This document shows, one piece after another, positions 54,620-63,983 of a DNA stretch of 64,000 nucleotides. The position numbers and the translations under genes are program-made. The notes beneath the pieces are model-generated. The model saw only the letters and a list, made by a program, of their open reading frames with translations. It did no database searches and was not told where the DNA came from. The stretch spans positions 2,018,001 to 2,082,000 of the forward strand of contig NZ_CP060436.1 in assembly GCF_003590145.2 (NCBI RefSeq), in the 5' to 3' direction. How positions within the stretch are numbered: position 1 is the stretch's first letter; each line of letters starts with the position of its first letter. This DNA is from Pseudooceanicola algae (GTDB taxonomy: Bacteria; Pseudomonadota; Alphaproteobacteria; Rhodobacterales; Rhodobacteraceae).

Positions 54620-55343
54620 CTTCGGGAAACCCTCCTTCCAGCATGAGCTTGTTGGAGGCCGTCTCGACCTCGCTTTCCAGCCGGGCGCGGAAGGATTCGC
54701 GGGTCAGGCCGGGCGGGATTGGGTCAAGGAACTCGACGATGGCCTTTCCCGGCTTGCGCAGCAGCCCCTGACGCGGCCAGAACAGCCCGACATTGACCGC
54801 GACCGGGTGGCAGGTCTGGCCCGTTTCCTCATAGATCACCGCCGCGCCGACCTTGTAGGGCAAGGCGGCACCGGGGGCGGTCCGGGTGCCCTGAGGATAT
54901 ATGATCAGCTGGCCGGGTGCCGCAGACCCCGCAGTCACATCCCGCATCATCCGGCGGATCGCCTCGGCTCCGCGGCCCCGATCGACCGGCACGCAGCCCA
55001 TGCGCAGGGCATACCAGCCCAGGAACGGAGCATGGCGCAGGCTGGCCTTCATGATGAATTTCGGTCGCGGCAACTGGCTGACCATGATGATGATGTCGAG
55101 AAAGCTTTGATGCTTGGCGCAGATCAGCACCGCGCCTTCGGGCACCCTGCCGCGCAATTCCGTGTCGAGCCCGCAGATCAGGCGCAGCGACCAGCGCACA
55201 TAACGGCAATAGACCCGCGCCCCCTGAGATGCACCATCCTTGCGGAGCACGGCCCAGGGCAGGAACAGAACGCCGAGGATGGCCATGACCAGATACATCT
55301 GGATCACGAAAATCAGCGATCTGAGGTATTGCAAGGCCAGCAT
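54588..55343 (-). CDS. plsC: 1-acyl-sn-glycerol-3-phosphate acyltransferase
   Basis: Lysophosphatidic acid acyltransferase of phospholipid synthesis, 251 residues with an N-terminal membrane segment (IFVIQMYLVMAILGVLFLPW). The catalytic HX4D motif is in VLICAKHQSFLDIIIMVSQL, the substrate-binding block in IIYPQGTRTAPGAALPYKVG (PQGTR in place of the common PEGTR), and the third block in HPVAVNVGLFWPRQGLLRKP. The ATG at 55343 overlaps the ftsX stop by one base, so the gene is translationally coupled to the cell-division ABC system. That arrangement links membrane synthesis and division in the same unit. Confidence 0.93.
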   Translation of the reverse strand: MLALQYLRSLIFVIQMYLVMAILGVLFLPWAVLRKDGASQGARVYCRYVRWSLRLICGLDTELRGRVPEGAVLICAKHQSFLDIIIMVSQLPRPKFIMKASLRHAPFLGWYALRMGCVPVDRGRGAEAIRRMMRDVTAGSAAPGQLIIYPQGTRTAPGAALPYKVGAAVIYEETGQTCHPVAVNVGLFWPRQGLLRKPGKAIVEFLDPIPPGLTRESFRARLESEVETASNKLMLEGGFPEDELPDLDRGA

Positions 55344-56248
55344 CACGCCAATCCCCGCAGGTTGCGCCGGGCCGCCGCGCGAGTGGCAAAGAAGGCCGCC
55401 GTCGCGGCCGTGACCGGCAGGGTCAGACACCAGAGCCAGTTGGCCCCGTCAAAGCCGATCCCGCTCAGCAGGTTGCCATCACTGGGCGTGCCCGGCAGCA
55501 TCAGGATCGCGCCGACGCCGACCAGGGTCCCGATCACCGCCCCCCAGAAGGCACGCAGGGTAAACCGGCGCACGAAGGCACGGGCGATGAAGGCATCCCG
55601 CGCGCCCACCAGCCGCAAAACAGTGACAACCTGGGCATTGGCCGAAAGCGCGGCATGGGCGGCCAGGGTGATCATCGCGGCCATGACCCCGCCGATCAAC
55701 ACCAGCGACAACAACCCGAGCGCCCGGATCCGTTGCGCGGCCTGCACCACGGGGCGGCGCCAGCGGGCGTGATCGTCCAGCACCGCGCCCGGCACCTCGG
55801 CGCCAAGGCGCAGACGCAGGCCTTCGGCATCGAAACCACTGCGGGCCTCGCGAACCTCGATCAACTGGGGCACCGGCAGGACATCCAGCGGCAGGTCGCT
55901 GCCGAACCAGGGCTCAAGCAGCGCCTGTTGTTCTTCAGTGCTGAGGGCGCGCGCGCTGGCCACGCCTTCGGTGCTGTTCAGGACCCGCAGGGCAGCTTCG
56001 GTCAGCGCGGCCAGTTCATCGACCGGGGCGGAAATGCGGACGGTCGCGGTTTCGGCCAGTTCTTTGCTCCAGTCGCTGGCGATGCGGCCCGTGGCAAGGG
56101 ACAGGGCCAGTGCAAAGACCGCCAGAAAGGCCATGGCCGCCGCCGCGATCAGCGTCAGCCGCGCAGCCATGCCCGAGGGCGGGACGACCCGGTCGGCCCG
56201 CACGTCGCCGCGCAGCAGGTCGGTAACCTGTTCGGAAAACCGGCTCAC
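55343..56248 (-). CDS. ftsX: Cell division ABC permease-like protein FtsX
   Basis: The membrane partner of FtsE, 301 residues. It has an N-terminal transmembrane segment (RLTLIAAAAMAFLAVFALAL) and a periplasmic part with NSTEGVASARALSTEEQQAL. The last three membrane segments include VLIGGVMAAMITLAAHAALS, QVVTVLRLVGARDAFIARAF and the family VLRLVGA motif. The sequence is less conserved than in gammaproteobacteria, which is usual for alphaproteobacterial FtsX. The start overlaps the ftsE stop by four bases. FtsEX regulates peptidoglycan amidases at the division septum. Confidence 0.9.
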   Translation of the reverse strand: MSRFSEQVTDLLRGDVRADRVVPPSGMAARLTLIAAAAMAFLAVFALALSLATGRIASDWSKELAETATVRISAPVDELAALTEAALRVLNSTEGVASARALSTEEQQALLEPWFGSDLPLDVLPVPQLIEVREARSGFDAEGLRLRLGAEVPGAVLDDHARWRRPVVQAAQRIRALGLLSLVLIGGVMAAMITLAAHAALSANAQVVTVLRLVGARDAFIARAFVRRFTLRAFWGAVIGTLVGVGAILMLPGTPSDGNLLSGIGFDGANWLWCLTLPVTAATAAFFATRAAARRNLRGLA

Positions 56249-56922
56249 AAATCGGCCCCGGCAAGCTGCAGGCGGCGATTGGCGATGCGTAACACGCGCG
56301 CCTGCACCCGCGTCTTGGCCATGCGGATCAGCGCCAGGTCATGGGTCGCGATCATCACGGCCTTGCCCATGCGGTTCAACTCGGTCAGCAGGGCCAGCAG
56401 GCGCTGCGACATTTCCCAATCGACATTGCCTGTCGGCTCATCCGCCAGGATGATGTCCGGGCTCATGATCAGCGCCCGCGCAAGGGCGGCGCGTTGACGT
56501 TCGCCCCCCGAAAGCTCAGGCGGCAAGGCATCAGCGCGATGGGTCAGCCCGCACCAGCCCATAAGATCCGCAAGGTTCTGGGATTCCGCCGCCGGGCTGC
56601 GCCCCGAAACGGTCAGCGGCAAGGCGATATTCTCGGCCAGGCTGAGGTGATCCAGAAAGCGGCAATCCTGATGCACCACGCCGATGCGGCGGCGCAGCAT
56701 GGCGATGTCGTCGCGGGTCATCTGCGCCAGATCGCGCCCGTACAGACGGGCCTGGCCCTCGGTCGGGATCAGCTCTCCGTAGCAGAGCTTCAGGAAGGTC
56801 GTCTTGCCCGCGCCCGACGGGCCGGTCAGGAAATGGAAGCTGCCCGGAGACAGAGAAAGGGAGACATCGCTCAGCAAGTCTCCGCCGCCATAGGAATAGG
56901 CGATGTTTTCCAGTTCGATCAC
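56245..56922 (-). CDS. ftsE: Cell division ATP-binding protein FtsE
   Basis: The ATPase of FtsEX, 225 residues from a GTG start at 56922 (protein begins VIELENIAYSYGGGDLLSDV, read as Met at initiation). Walker A is LTGPSGAGKTTFLKLCYGEL, the Q-loop RRRIGVVHQDCRFLDHLSLA, the signature LPPELSGGERQRAALARALI and Walker B IILADEPTGNVDWEMSQRLL. The N-terminal extension in the longer open frame has no FtsE similarity. A weak GGGGCC precedes the GTG. It heads the ftsE-ftsX-plsC-PPOX unit and is divergent from the zinc-ribbon protein gene. Confidence 0.93.
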   Translation of the reverse strand: MIELENIAYSYGGGDLLSDVSLSLSPGSFHFLTGPSGAGKTTFLKLCYGELIPTEGQARLYGRDLAQMTRDDIAMLRRRIGVVHQDCRFLDHLSLAENIALPLTVSGRSPAAESQNLADLMGWCGLTHRADALPPELSGGERQRAALARALIMSPDIILADEPTGNVDWEMSQRLLALLTELNRMGKAVMIATHDLALIRMAKTRVQARVLRIANRRLQLAGADL

Positions 56923-57191
56923 TCGGGGCCCCGCTTTGCTCGGCTCTTTTTGCACAGGCCAGACCTGCGTTGCAATCGCCGCGAGAGGCCGAAATAGCGC
57001 TTTTCCGCTTGATCCGCAGCCCTTATGTTTGCGCGAAACGGGCCATGGGATATGGATCGGGCCAGCCGGCGGCGGCGGGCGGTTCCGGACCCGGCAAGCG
57101 GAGGTATCGGCTTGGGCCTTGGGCCTGCCAAGCGCAGCACGGATCGGGGGCCGCCAGCGGCGGTCGCGGCCGGGAAGGAAATGGGGACGGA

Positions 57192-58061
57192 ATGCGGCTG
57201 ACTTGCCCGAATTGCGGTGCACAATATGACGTGCCGGGGGATGCGATCCCTTCGGCAGGGCGCGATGTGGAATGCTCCAACTGCGAAGAGATCTGGTATC
57301 AGACCGGCCCCGGTCAGGCGACACCGGGCTTTGCCGAAGCCGCCGCCGCCCTTGCCGTACCGGCGCCACGCCGTGAAATTGATCCGGCCGTACGCGATGT
57401 GCTGATGCAGGAAGCCGCCCGCGAAGCCGAGGCACGGGCAGAGGAACTGGCCGCGCAGGCCTTTGCCCAGGCCAGCCTTCCGACAGCCGGTGATGTCCCA
57501 CCCGCGCCCGAAAACCTTGCGCCTGCGGATCTACTGCCGGACGAGGACGCCTTGTATGAACCGCCCTCGGTTCCGGAAACGGCGCATATCACGGCGCCTG
57601 AAACGCCGCCCGTCCCCGACGCCCCGCCCCCGCCGGTTGCCGAACCGGCATTGCCGCAGCCACGACCCGAGCGGATTGCGCAAAACGAAGCCGATCGTCG
57701 CCGCGCCGAGGCCGCGTTGCGCGCCGCGCGTCTGCCTGCCCGCGATGAGCTTGCGTCCGCGACGAAAACACCCGCCCGCGCCGCCCCGGCGCGCGCCCCG
57801 TCACGGACGCCCCTTGCACCGACCGGGATGCGGCGCAAGCAGGCCCGTGAGCGCAAGGCGCGCGGCTACGCCATGGCCCTGCCGATTGCTGCCGCCCTCG
57901 GCGCGATCTTTGTCTATGGTCAGGCCGCCCGCATCACCCAGTCGGTACCGGTGATCACCTCGGAAATCACCGAATATGTCGAAACGATGGACGCCCTCCG
58001 GGACAGCGTGACGGTCAATGGACGCGCCTTCGTGACCTGGATGACAGGCCGCACCGGATAA
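57192..58061 (+). CDS. Zinc-ribbon (MJ0042-type) membrane protein
   Basis: A 289-residue protein starting MRLTCPNCGAQYDVPGDAIP, with a four-cysteine zinc ribbon at residues 5-34 (CPNC and CSNC). A long disordered Ala/Pro/Glu-rich linker (about residues 55-215, with TPPVPDAPPPPVAEPALP) follows, then a basic segment and one transmembrane segment near residues 228-245 (YAMALPIAAALGAIFVYGQA), and a short external tail. The pattern matches alphaproteobacterial zinc-ribbon domain proteins of unknown function. The start at 57192 has a GGGGACGGA ribosome site; the upstream frame is not conserved. It is divergent from ftsE. Confidence 0.88.
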   Translation: MRLTCPNCGAQYDVPGDAIPSAGRDVECSNCEEIWYQTGPGQATPGFAEAAAALAVPAPRREIDPAVRDVLMQEAAREAEARAEELAAQAFAQASLPTAGDVPPAPENLAPADLLPDEDALYEPPSVPETAHITAPETPPVPDAPPPPVAEPALPQPRPERIAQNEADRRRAEAALRAARLPARDELASATKTPARAAPARAPSRTPLAPTGMRRKQARERKARGYAMALPIAAALGAIFVYGQAARITQSVPVITSEITEYVETMDALRDSVTVNGRAFVTWMTGRTG

Positions 58062-58081
58062 TCTTTTCCCCGTTGATGATG

Positions 58082-58115
58082 AAAAAGGCCTCTCGTAATC
58101 CGAGAGGCCTTTTTC
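58082..58115. terminator. Bidirectional terminator between the zinc-ribbon and DUF4175 genes
   Basis: A perfect 14-base stem, AAAAAGGCCTCTCG/CGAGAGGCCTTTTT, with a TAATC loop. It serves both converging genes. Confidence 0.92.
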
Positions 58116-58163
58116 GGGGTCGAACATGGCGATCGTCAAAGACAGCCGCGGCGGAAAAGAGCG

Positions 58164-60761
58164 TCAGAACCGGTCCAGCAGACGTTTCAGGTAATCCCGC
58201 TCGGCTTCGCTGCGACGGTTCTCGCCAGAGCGGCGGCGGATTTCGTCGAGCAGGTTTTGCGCCCGGCGGTAGACGTCGTCGCCCTGAAGCATGTCACGTG
58301 AATTCCCCAGATCCCCGTTGGTGCCCGTACTGCGCCCCAACGGATCATTCTGCTGACCGGGGTTTTCTCCTTCGCTCTGACCTTGCTGGCCAGCCATCTG
58401 ATTTTCCTGCTGCGCCATCGCATCGCCCATCTGGCGCATGCCTTCGCGCAGGGCTTCCATGGCCTGGGACTGTCTGTCGATCGCTTCAGCAAGGTCTCCG
58501 TCGCGCAGCGCCTCTTCGGCACCGCCCATGGCGCGGTCCGCATCCTCGAGGGACTCCCGGGCGGCACGCCCCTCGGCACTGCCCGCACCGGGCAGGTTCC
58601 CGCGCTGGCGCTCAAGCTCGCGGCGCAACTCCTGCTGGCGCTGCGCCAGGGACCCGGCATCTGGGCCGGTCTGATCACCGCTGCCCGGCTGTCCCTGCCC
58701 GGGTTGGTTTCCCTGCCCCTGTTGGCCGGGCTGCTGACCCTGGCCCGGCTGTTGCTGACCTTGTTGCTGGCCCTGCCCTTGCGGCTGCTGACCCTGACCT
58801 TGCTGGCCGTTGAATTGTTCCTGCAATTCGCGGAAGGCTTCGTCGGACAGGCCCTGCTGATCGCGCAGCGTCTCGGCGAGCCCTTCCATGGCCTGCTGGC
58901 CGGGGCTTTGCTGACCCTCGCCACCCTGGCCTTGGGTGACCTGCATGTTTTCCATCAGGCGTTGCAGTTCTTCCAGCGCCTGCTGTGCCTCGGCCATGCG
59001 ACCTTGTTCCATCAACTCCTGAATGCGGTCCATCATCCGCTGCAGGTCGCCCTGGTTCATCTGCATGGCGTTATCCATGCTCATGTTGGGCTGATCCGGA
59101 TTGGCCTCGGAGTCGCGCGCCGCCTGCTGACTAAGCTGGCGCATGTAATCTTCGGTCGCGTCGCGCAGCTCTTGCATAAGCCGGGCGATTTCCTGATCGG
59201 AGGCCCCATTGCGCATCGCCTCGCTCAGCCGTTCCTGGGCGCGGTCCATGCGTGCCTTCGCATCGTCAAGGTCGCCATCCTCGATCTCGATGGCAAGGTC
59301 CCAGAGGGCCTGCGTGATTTCGGCGACCTGATCGTCGGTCATCCGGGTGAATTCCGAAATCGCCCCGATCCGCCGCATCAGCACACGGGCCCGCAGATAG
59401 GTCGTCTCGGTATCGAAAAGCCCCTGCCCCTGCCAGGTGATCGCCCGCATGACCTGCGCGACCCGAGGCGCATTGTCGCGATTCCAAAGCAGATCGCGCC
59501 GCATCTCGATCAGCGCCGTGGCAACCGGATCAAAGAAGCGCCGCGCGTCCAGCAGCATCTTGTAGGGGTCGCTATGTCCCTCCTGTCCGATTGAATCCGT
59601 GACCGTCAGCGAGACGGTGACCGGCATGTTCGCCCAGGGGTGCTGCGAGAAGTTCTCGATCATCACCTCGGAAAACGCCTCCCGCGACCCCGAGATCGGC
59701 ATTGGCAGCGGCACTTCGATGGCCTCCCGCGCCTCCGGCTCGAGCGTCAGTCCATAGCGGCGGTCCACGGCTTCGAGATCCAGCGAGATCCGCGCGATCC
59801 CGCGTTCCACGCCGTAGTCATCCGTCACCGAGAAGGGGATCGAGATATCGCCATCGACGCTGGCCTCGCCGGGGCCGTCGATCGTGGCGGTGGGGGCAAG
59901 ATCGGGCACCATTGCCACCTGCCAAACCCGACCGCCTGGCCCGTCGATGGAAATTTCTCCGTCACGACGGATGCTGAATTCCTGTGCAGGATCAGTGGCG
60001 GCAGGCAGCTCCCCGACCCGGCCAGAGACCGATTCCGCGACGTTCAGCCGCCCTTCGGGACCGTAAAGACGCAAGGTGACCTCGGCGCCTTCGGGGGCGG
60101 AAAGGGCCCCGGCACCGATATCGGGCAGGTAGAGAGTCGGCAGGCCGGTGTGCGGCGGCGGCGATACCCAGCCTTCCCAACTGGGGCCCGCAGCGGCATT
60201 CGCCGCGCCGCCGGGCGCCATGCCCCCGACCGACCCGACACGCCAGAAAGACCCGAACAGCAGCGCCACCATCAGCCCCAGAAGCGCGACGTAGCGCAGG
60301 CCAAAGGGATCGCGCGCCGAGAGCTTCAGATCAGGCTGAACAGGGCGTGCGGCGCCTGCACGGTCCGCCATGCGGGCCTGATGCGCAGCCCAAAGCGCCG
60401 AGGATCCGGCATCCTGCGCGCCAATCGCCTGATCATCCGCAAGGGATTGAATCGGGTTGCCTTTCAGCGACCCGTCAAGACGGCGGATGGCCTCTTCACG
60501 GCGGGGGAAACGGAACCGCAGCGCCCCGAACACGAGGCAGAAGATGATCCCCAGCCCTGCCGCCGCGGCCAGCGCCCAGACCAATTCGATGGAGGTCGAA
60601 TCCTGCACCCCCAGCATCAGCAGGGCCAGCACCGCAATGCAAAGGGTCCAGAGCGGCCAGAAGGCGCGCGCCATGCGTTCTGCCAGCATGCCCGTGCGGG
60701 TCAGGAAAAGAGGCCACCTGAGGCGGCGCAAGAGGGCGTCGTATCTGGTCGTATCAGCCAT
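58164..60761 (-). CDS. DUF4175 (TIGR02302-type) membrane protein with Gln-rich region
   Basis: A large protein of 865 residues of the DUF4175 family found mainly in alphaproteobacteria. The N-terminus has two membrane segments (FWPLWTLCIAVLALLMLGVQ and IELVWALAAAAGLGIIFCLV) and a third at about residue 155 (FGLRYVALLGLMVALLFGSF). The middle part is Ig-like or beta-rich (TIDGPGEASVDGDISIPFSV), and the rest is helical with a Gln/Gly low-complexity stretch at about residues 650-698 (58672-58815). The end LLDEIRRRSGENRRSEAERD is conserved in the family. A role in the cell envelope is likely, but not established. It is followed, in genome order, by lysA upstream on the same strand. Confidence 0.9.
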   Translation of the reverse strand: MADTTRYDALLRRLRWPLFLTRTGMLAERMARAFWPLWTLCIAVLALLMLGVQDSTSIELVWALAAAAGLGIIFCLVFGALRFRFPRREEAIRRLDGSLKGNPIQSLADDQAIGAQDAGSSALWAAHQARMADRAGAARPVQPDLKLSARDPFGLRYVALLGLMVALLFGSFWRVGSVGGMAPGGAANAAAGPSWEGWVSPPPHTGLPTLYLPDIGAGALSAPEGAEVTLRLYGPEGRLNVAESVSGRVGELPAATDPAQEFSIRRDGEISIDGPGGRVWQVAMVPDLAPTATIDGPGEASVDGDISIPFSVTDDYGVERGIARISLDLEAVDRRYGLTLEPEAREAIEVPLPMPISGSREAFSEVMIENFSQHPWANMPVTVSLTVTDSIGQEGHSDPYKMLLDARRFFDPVATALIEMRRDLLWNRDNAPRVAQVMRAITWQGQGLFDTETTYLRARVLMRRIGAISEFTRMTDDQVAEITQALWDLAIEIEDGDLDDAKARMDRAQERLSEAMRNGASDQEIARLMQELRDATEDYMRQLSQQAARDSEANPDQPNMSMDNAMQMNQGDLQRMMDRIQELMEQGRMAEAQQALEELQRLMENMQVTQGQGGEGQQSPGQQAMEGLAETLRDQQGLSDEAFRELQEQFNGQQGQGQQPQGQGQQQGQQQPGQGQQPGQQGQGNQPGQGQPGSGDQTGPDAGSLAQRQQELRRELERQRGNLPGAGSAEGRAARESLEDADRAMGGAEEALRDGDLAEAIDRQSQAMEALREGMRQMGDAMAQQENQMAGQQGQSEGENPGQQNDPLGRSTGTNGDLGNSRDMLQGDDVYRRAQNLLDEIRRRSGENRRSEAERDYLKRLLDRF

Positions 60762-60794
60762 GCGCTTTCCAATGGGCGCAGCACGTGGGTCGCA

Positions 60795-62060
60795 CTACAG
60801 CCATGGGGGTATCGTATCGCGGTTAATGATCTCCTCATAGGAGGGTCTTTTTCGGATGACGGCAAATTGATCGCCATTCACCAGGACTTCGGGGATCAGG
60901 GGCCGGGTATTGTATTCACTCGACATCGCCGCGCCGTAAGCCCCGGCAGAGCGGAAGGCGACCAGATCGCCCTCGGCAAGGGGCGGCATCATGCGCTGGC
61001 GGGCGAATGTATCGCCGCTTTCACAGACAGGGCCGACGATGTCATAGGCGGATTGCTCGACACCCGGAGCGGCCTCGGTCACCGGGACGATATCGTGCCA
61101 TGCTTCGTACATCGCGGGGCGGACAAGATCGTTCATCGCCGCGTCGAGGATCAGGAAATCCCGCCCCTCGCCCTGTTTCAGGTAGACGACTTCGCTGACC
61201 ATCAACCCGGCATTGCCGGCGATCAGGCGGCCTGGCTCGATCTCGATCTCGCAGCCCTTGTCGCCAAGGACCTCCTGCACGACGGCGCCATATTCCAGCG
61301 GCAGAGGTGGCGCCTGATTGTCACGCGCGTAGGGAATCCCGAGGCCGCCGCCCAGATCCAGTCGCGTGATTTCGTGACCATCGGCGCGCAGGGTGTCGAC
61401 CAGTTCCCCGACCTTGGCGAAAGCCAGCCGATAGGGTTCGAGGTCGGTCAGCTGGGACCCGATATGCACGTCGATCCCCACCGCCTTCAGCCCCGGCATC
61501 CGGGCGATGCGGGCATAGACCTCGCGGGCGCGGGAAATCGGAATGCCGAACTTGTTCTCGCTCTTGCCCGTGGCGATCTTGGCATGGGTCTTGGCGTCCA
61601 CATCCGGGTTGACCCGCACGGTGACCGGCGCGATCAGACCCATGGAGAGCGCCACGTCGTTCAGGCGCGCCATCTCGGGTTCGGATTCAAGGTTGAACTG
61701 GCGCACCCCCCCGGACAGGGCGTCGCGCATTTCTTCGCGGGTCTTCCCGACGCCGGAAAAGACGATCTTTTCCCCCGGCACACCGGCGGCGATCGCACGC
61801 GCGTATTCGCCGCCCGACACCACGTCCATCCCCGCGCCAAGATCCGCCATCACCTTCAGGATCGCCTGATTGCTGGCGGCCTTCATCGCGTAGCAGATCA
61901 CGTGATCCATGCCGGAAAGCGCCTCCTGAAACAGCTTGAAATGCCGGGTCAGGGTCGCGGTGGAATAGACGTAGAAAGGGGTGCCGACAGCCGCCGCAAT
62001 CTCTGCAACGGGCACGTCTTCGGCGTAAAGGGCACCGTCACGGTACAGGAAATGGTCCAC
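60795..62060 (-). CDS. lysA: Diaminopimelate decarboxylase
   Basis: The last step of lysine synthesis: meso-diaminopimelate to lysine and CO2, PLP-dependent fold type III. In 421 residues, the PLP lysine is in MDHVICYAMKAASNQAILKV, the phosphate loop in ITRLDLGGGLGIPYARDNQA, LEIEPGRLIAGNAGL-like motif in CEIEIEPGRLIAGNAGLMVS, and the substrate-site cysteine in DIVGPVCESGDTFARQRMM. The start is the GTG at 62060, with GGAGA upstream and the family N-terminus VDHFLYRDGALYAEDVPVAE. The longer frame upstream is not conserved. It lies in a cluster argH-lipoprotein-DUF2834-lysA, a common Rhodobacteraceae order. Confidence 0.95.
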   Translation of the reverse strand: MDHFLYRDGALYAEDVPVAEIAAAVGTPFYVYSTATLTRHFKLFQEALSGMDHVICYAMKAASNQAILKVMADLGAGMDVVSGGEYARAIAAGVPGEKIVFSGVGKTREEMRDALSGGVRQFNLESEPEMARLNDVALSMGLIAPVTVRVNPDVDAKTHAKIATGKSENKFGIPISRAREVYARIARMPGLKAVGIDVHIGSQLTDLEPYRLAFAKVGELVDTLRADGHEITRLDLGGGLGIPYARDNQAPPLPLEYGAVVQEVLGDKGCEIEIEPGRLIAGNAGLMVSEVVYLKQGEGRDFLILDAAMNDLVRPAMYEAWHDIVPVTEAAPGVEQSAYDIVGPVCESGDTFARQRMMPPLAEGDLVAFRSAGAYGAAMSSEYNTRPLIPEVLVNGDQFAVIRKRPSYEEIINRDTIPPWL

Positions 62061-62107
62061 GGGCAAGTCTCCGGTAAGGGCGCGGCTCCGGCAGGGAGCG
62101 CCCCGAC

Positions 62108-62422
62108 TTACACCGGACGGCTGCGAAGGAAAAGATAGAGCGGCAGCCCGAACCCCGGCCCCAGGACCCATGCCCCCGCCACAGCCCAGAGCGCGGACCA
62201 GTTGCGCCGCGCCCAGGTCTCGGCAAGCGCCCAGAGGGTCAGCGCGGCAGAGACCGCCACGAGATCCCAGAACAGCCCCGCAGCGGCGGGACCGTCGCGA
62301 AAGGCACCCAGCAACCCGGCCAGCCCCCCGTCAAGTCGCGCCAGCCACAGGCCGAACAGCCCCAGAGGATGCACCAGCCCCCAGAGCGCCAACGCCAGGT
62401 AGCCGACGCGCAGGGCGGACAT
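62108..62422 (-). CDS. DUF2834 family small membrane protein
   Basis: A 104-residue protein with three membrane segments (residues about 5-25, 48-65, 78-98), beginning [20 protein letters not shown] and ending LGPGFGLPLYLFLRSRPV, which fits the DUF2834 pattern. Function unknown. Its start overlaps the lipoprotein stop by one base (TGATG), and lysA begins about 47 bases downstream of its end. Confidence 0.85.
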   Translation of the reverse strand: MSALRVGYLALALWGLVHPLGLFGLWLARLDGGLAGLLGAFRDGPAAAGLFWDLVAVSAALTLWALAETWARRNWSALWAVAGAWVLGPGFGLPLYLFLRSRPV

Positions 62423-62613
62423 CAGACCGAAAGCCCGTAAAGCTCGTCATCCGGTCCGATACTGGAGCCATCCGTCGGGCTGATATCCAACCCTGGGGCC
62501 GGCAGGGTGTTGTCCTGCGGTGTGATCGGTTCGCCGTCGATGCCACAGGCCGCCAGCAGCGCCATCAACGCCGCGCCGGCCAGGACCGCAATCAGCCGAG
62601 CTTTTCTTTCCAT
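62422..62613 (-). CDS. Small prokaryotic lipoprotein
   Basis: A 63-residue precursor with a lipoprotein signal: [20 protein letters not shown], then the lipobox LAAC at about residues 20-23. The mature part, [20 protein letters not shown], is short, acidic and Pro-rich. It overlaps the argH 3' end by 22 bases and the DUF2834 start by one. Such a tiny lipoprotein between argH and lysA is common in Rhodobacteraceae; the function is unknown. Confidence 0.82.
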   Translation of the reverse strand: MERKARLIAVLAGAALMALLAACGIDGEPITPQDNTLPAPGLDISPTDGSSIGPDDELYGLSV

Positions 62614-63983
62614 GCCGCCACCTGTTCACGCACGCGCTGCGGTGCCGTGCCACCATAAGACATACGGGAAGCCACTGAATTATGCACCCCCAGAACCCCG
62701 AAGACCGCGTCGGTGATACGGGGTTCGACCTGCTGCATGTCGGCCAGCGAAAGTTCAGGCAGGTCGCAGTTCTTGCTCTCGGCCATTGCGACAAGGCTGC
62801 CCGTGACGTGGTGCGCGTCACGGAAGGGCATGCCCAGCACCCGCACCAGCCAGTCGGCCAGATCGGTCGCCGTGGAAAAGCCCGCGCCGGCGGCGGCTTC
62901 CAGTGCCGGGACATTGGCGCTCATGTCGCTGACCATGCCGGTCATCGCGGCCAGGGCCAGCATCAGGTTGTCGGCGGCGTCAAAGACCTGTTCCTTGTCT
63001 TCCTGCATGTCCTTGGAATAGGCCAGCGGCAGCCCCTTCATCACCATCATCAGCGCCACGTTGGCCCCGAAGATGCGCCCGATCTTGGCGCGGATCAGCT
63101 CGGCCGCATCGGGGTTCTTCTTCTGCGGCATGATGCTGGATCCGGTGCTGAAGCGATCCGACAGCACGACGAAACGGAACTGGGCACTGGACCAGATCAC
63201 CAGCTCTTCGGCGAACCGGCTAAGGTGCATGGCACAGATGCTGGCCGCGCCAAGGAACTCCAGCGCGAAATCCCGGTCACTGACCGCATCGAGGCTATTG
63301 GCGCAGGGCCGATCGAAGCCAAGCGCCTCTGCCGTCATCTGCCGGTCGATGGGAAAGCTGGTGCCGGCAAGGGCGGCGGCGCCAAGCGGGCTTTCGTTCA
63401 TCCGGGCACGGGCATCACGGAAACGGCCCAGATCGCGGCTGAACATTTCCACATAGGCCATCATGTGATGGCCCCAGGTGACCGGTTGGGCGGTTTGCAA
63501 ATGGGTGAAGCCGGGCATGACCCAATCGGCACCGGCCTCCGCCTGCACCAGAAGCGCCTTCATCAGCGCCTCGAGCCCACCGATGGCGGCATCGGCCTGA
63601 TCGCGCACCCAAAGCCGGAAGTCGGTCGCCACCTGGTCATTGCGCGACCGGCCGGTGTGCAGACGGCCTGCGGGTTCACCGATGACCTCCTTCAGGCGGG
63701 CCTCGACGTTCATGTGGATGTCCTCGAGTGCTGCCGAAAAGGCGAAATCCCCACGCTCGATCTCTGACAAGATCGTGAGCAGGCCTTCCCTGATCGTCCC
63801 GGCATCGTTATCCGAGATGATACCCTGCGCGGCCAGCATCGCCGCGTGGGCACGCGAACCTGCGATATCCTGGGCTGCCATACGCTTGTCGAAGCTGATC
63901 GAGGCGTTGATGGCCTCCATGATCGCATCGGGGCCTTCGGCAAAACGGCCGCCCCACATCTGGTTTGCGTTGTTCTCGGTCAT
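62592..63983 (-). CDS. argH: Argininosuccinate lyase
   Basis: Cleaves argininosuccinate to arginine and fumarate, the final step of arginine synthesis. The 463-residue product belongs to the fumarase/aspartase superfamily: [20 protein letters not shown] at the N-terminus, [20 protein letters not shown], the catalytic histidine region [20 protein letters not shown], and the superfamily signature in [20 protein letters not shown]. The ATG at 63983 has an AGGTGG ribosome site; an in-frame GTG at 63998 is a weaker alternative. It heads the argH-lipoprotein-DUF2834-lysA cluster. Confidence 0.96.
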   Translation of the reverse strand: MTENNANQMWGGRFAEGPDAIMEAINASISFDKRMAAQDIAGSRAHAAMLAAQGIISDNDAGTIREGLLTILSEIERGDFAFSAALEDIHMNVEARLKEVIGEPAGRLHTGRSRNDQVATDFRLWVRDQADAAIGGLEALMKALLVQAEAGADWVMPGFTHLQTAQPVTWGHHMMAYVEMFSRDLGRFRDARARMNESPLGAAALAGTSFPIDRQMTAEALGFDRPCANSLDAVSDRDFALEFLGAASICAMHLSRFAEELVIWSSAQFRFVVLSDRFSTGSSIMPQKKNPDAAELIRAKIGRIFGANVALMMVMKGLPLAYSKDMQEDKEQVFDAADNLMLALAAMTGMVSDMSANVPALEAAAGAGFSTATDLADWLVRVLGMPFRDAHHVTGSLVAMAESKNCDLPELSLADMQQVEPRITDAVFGVLGVHNSVASRMSYGGTAPQRVREQVAAWKEKLG

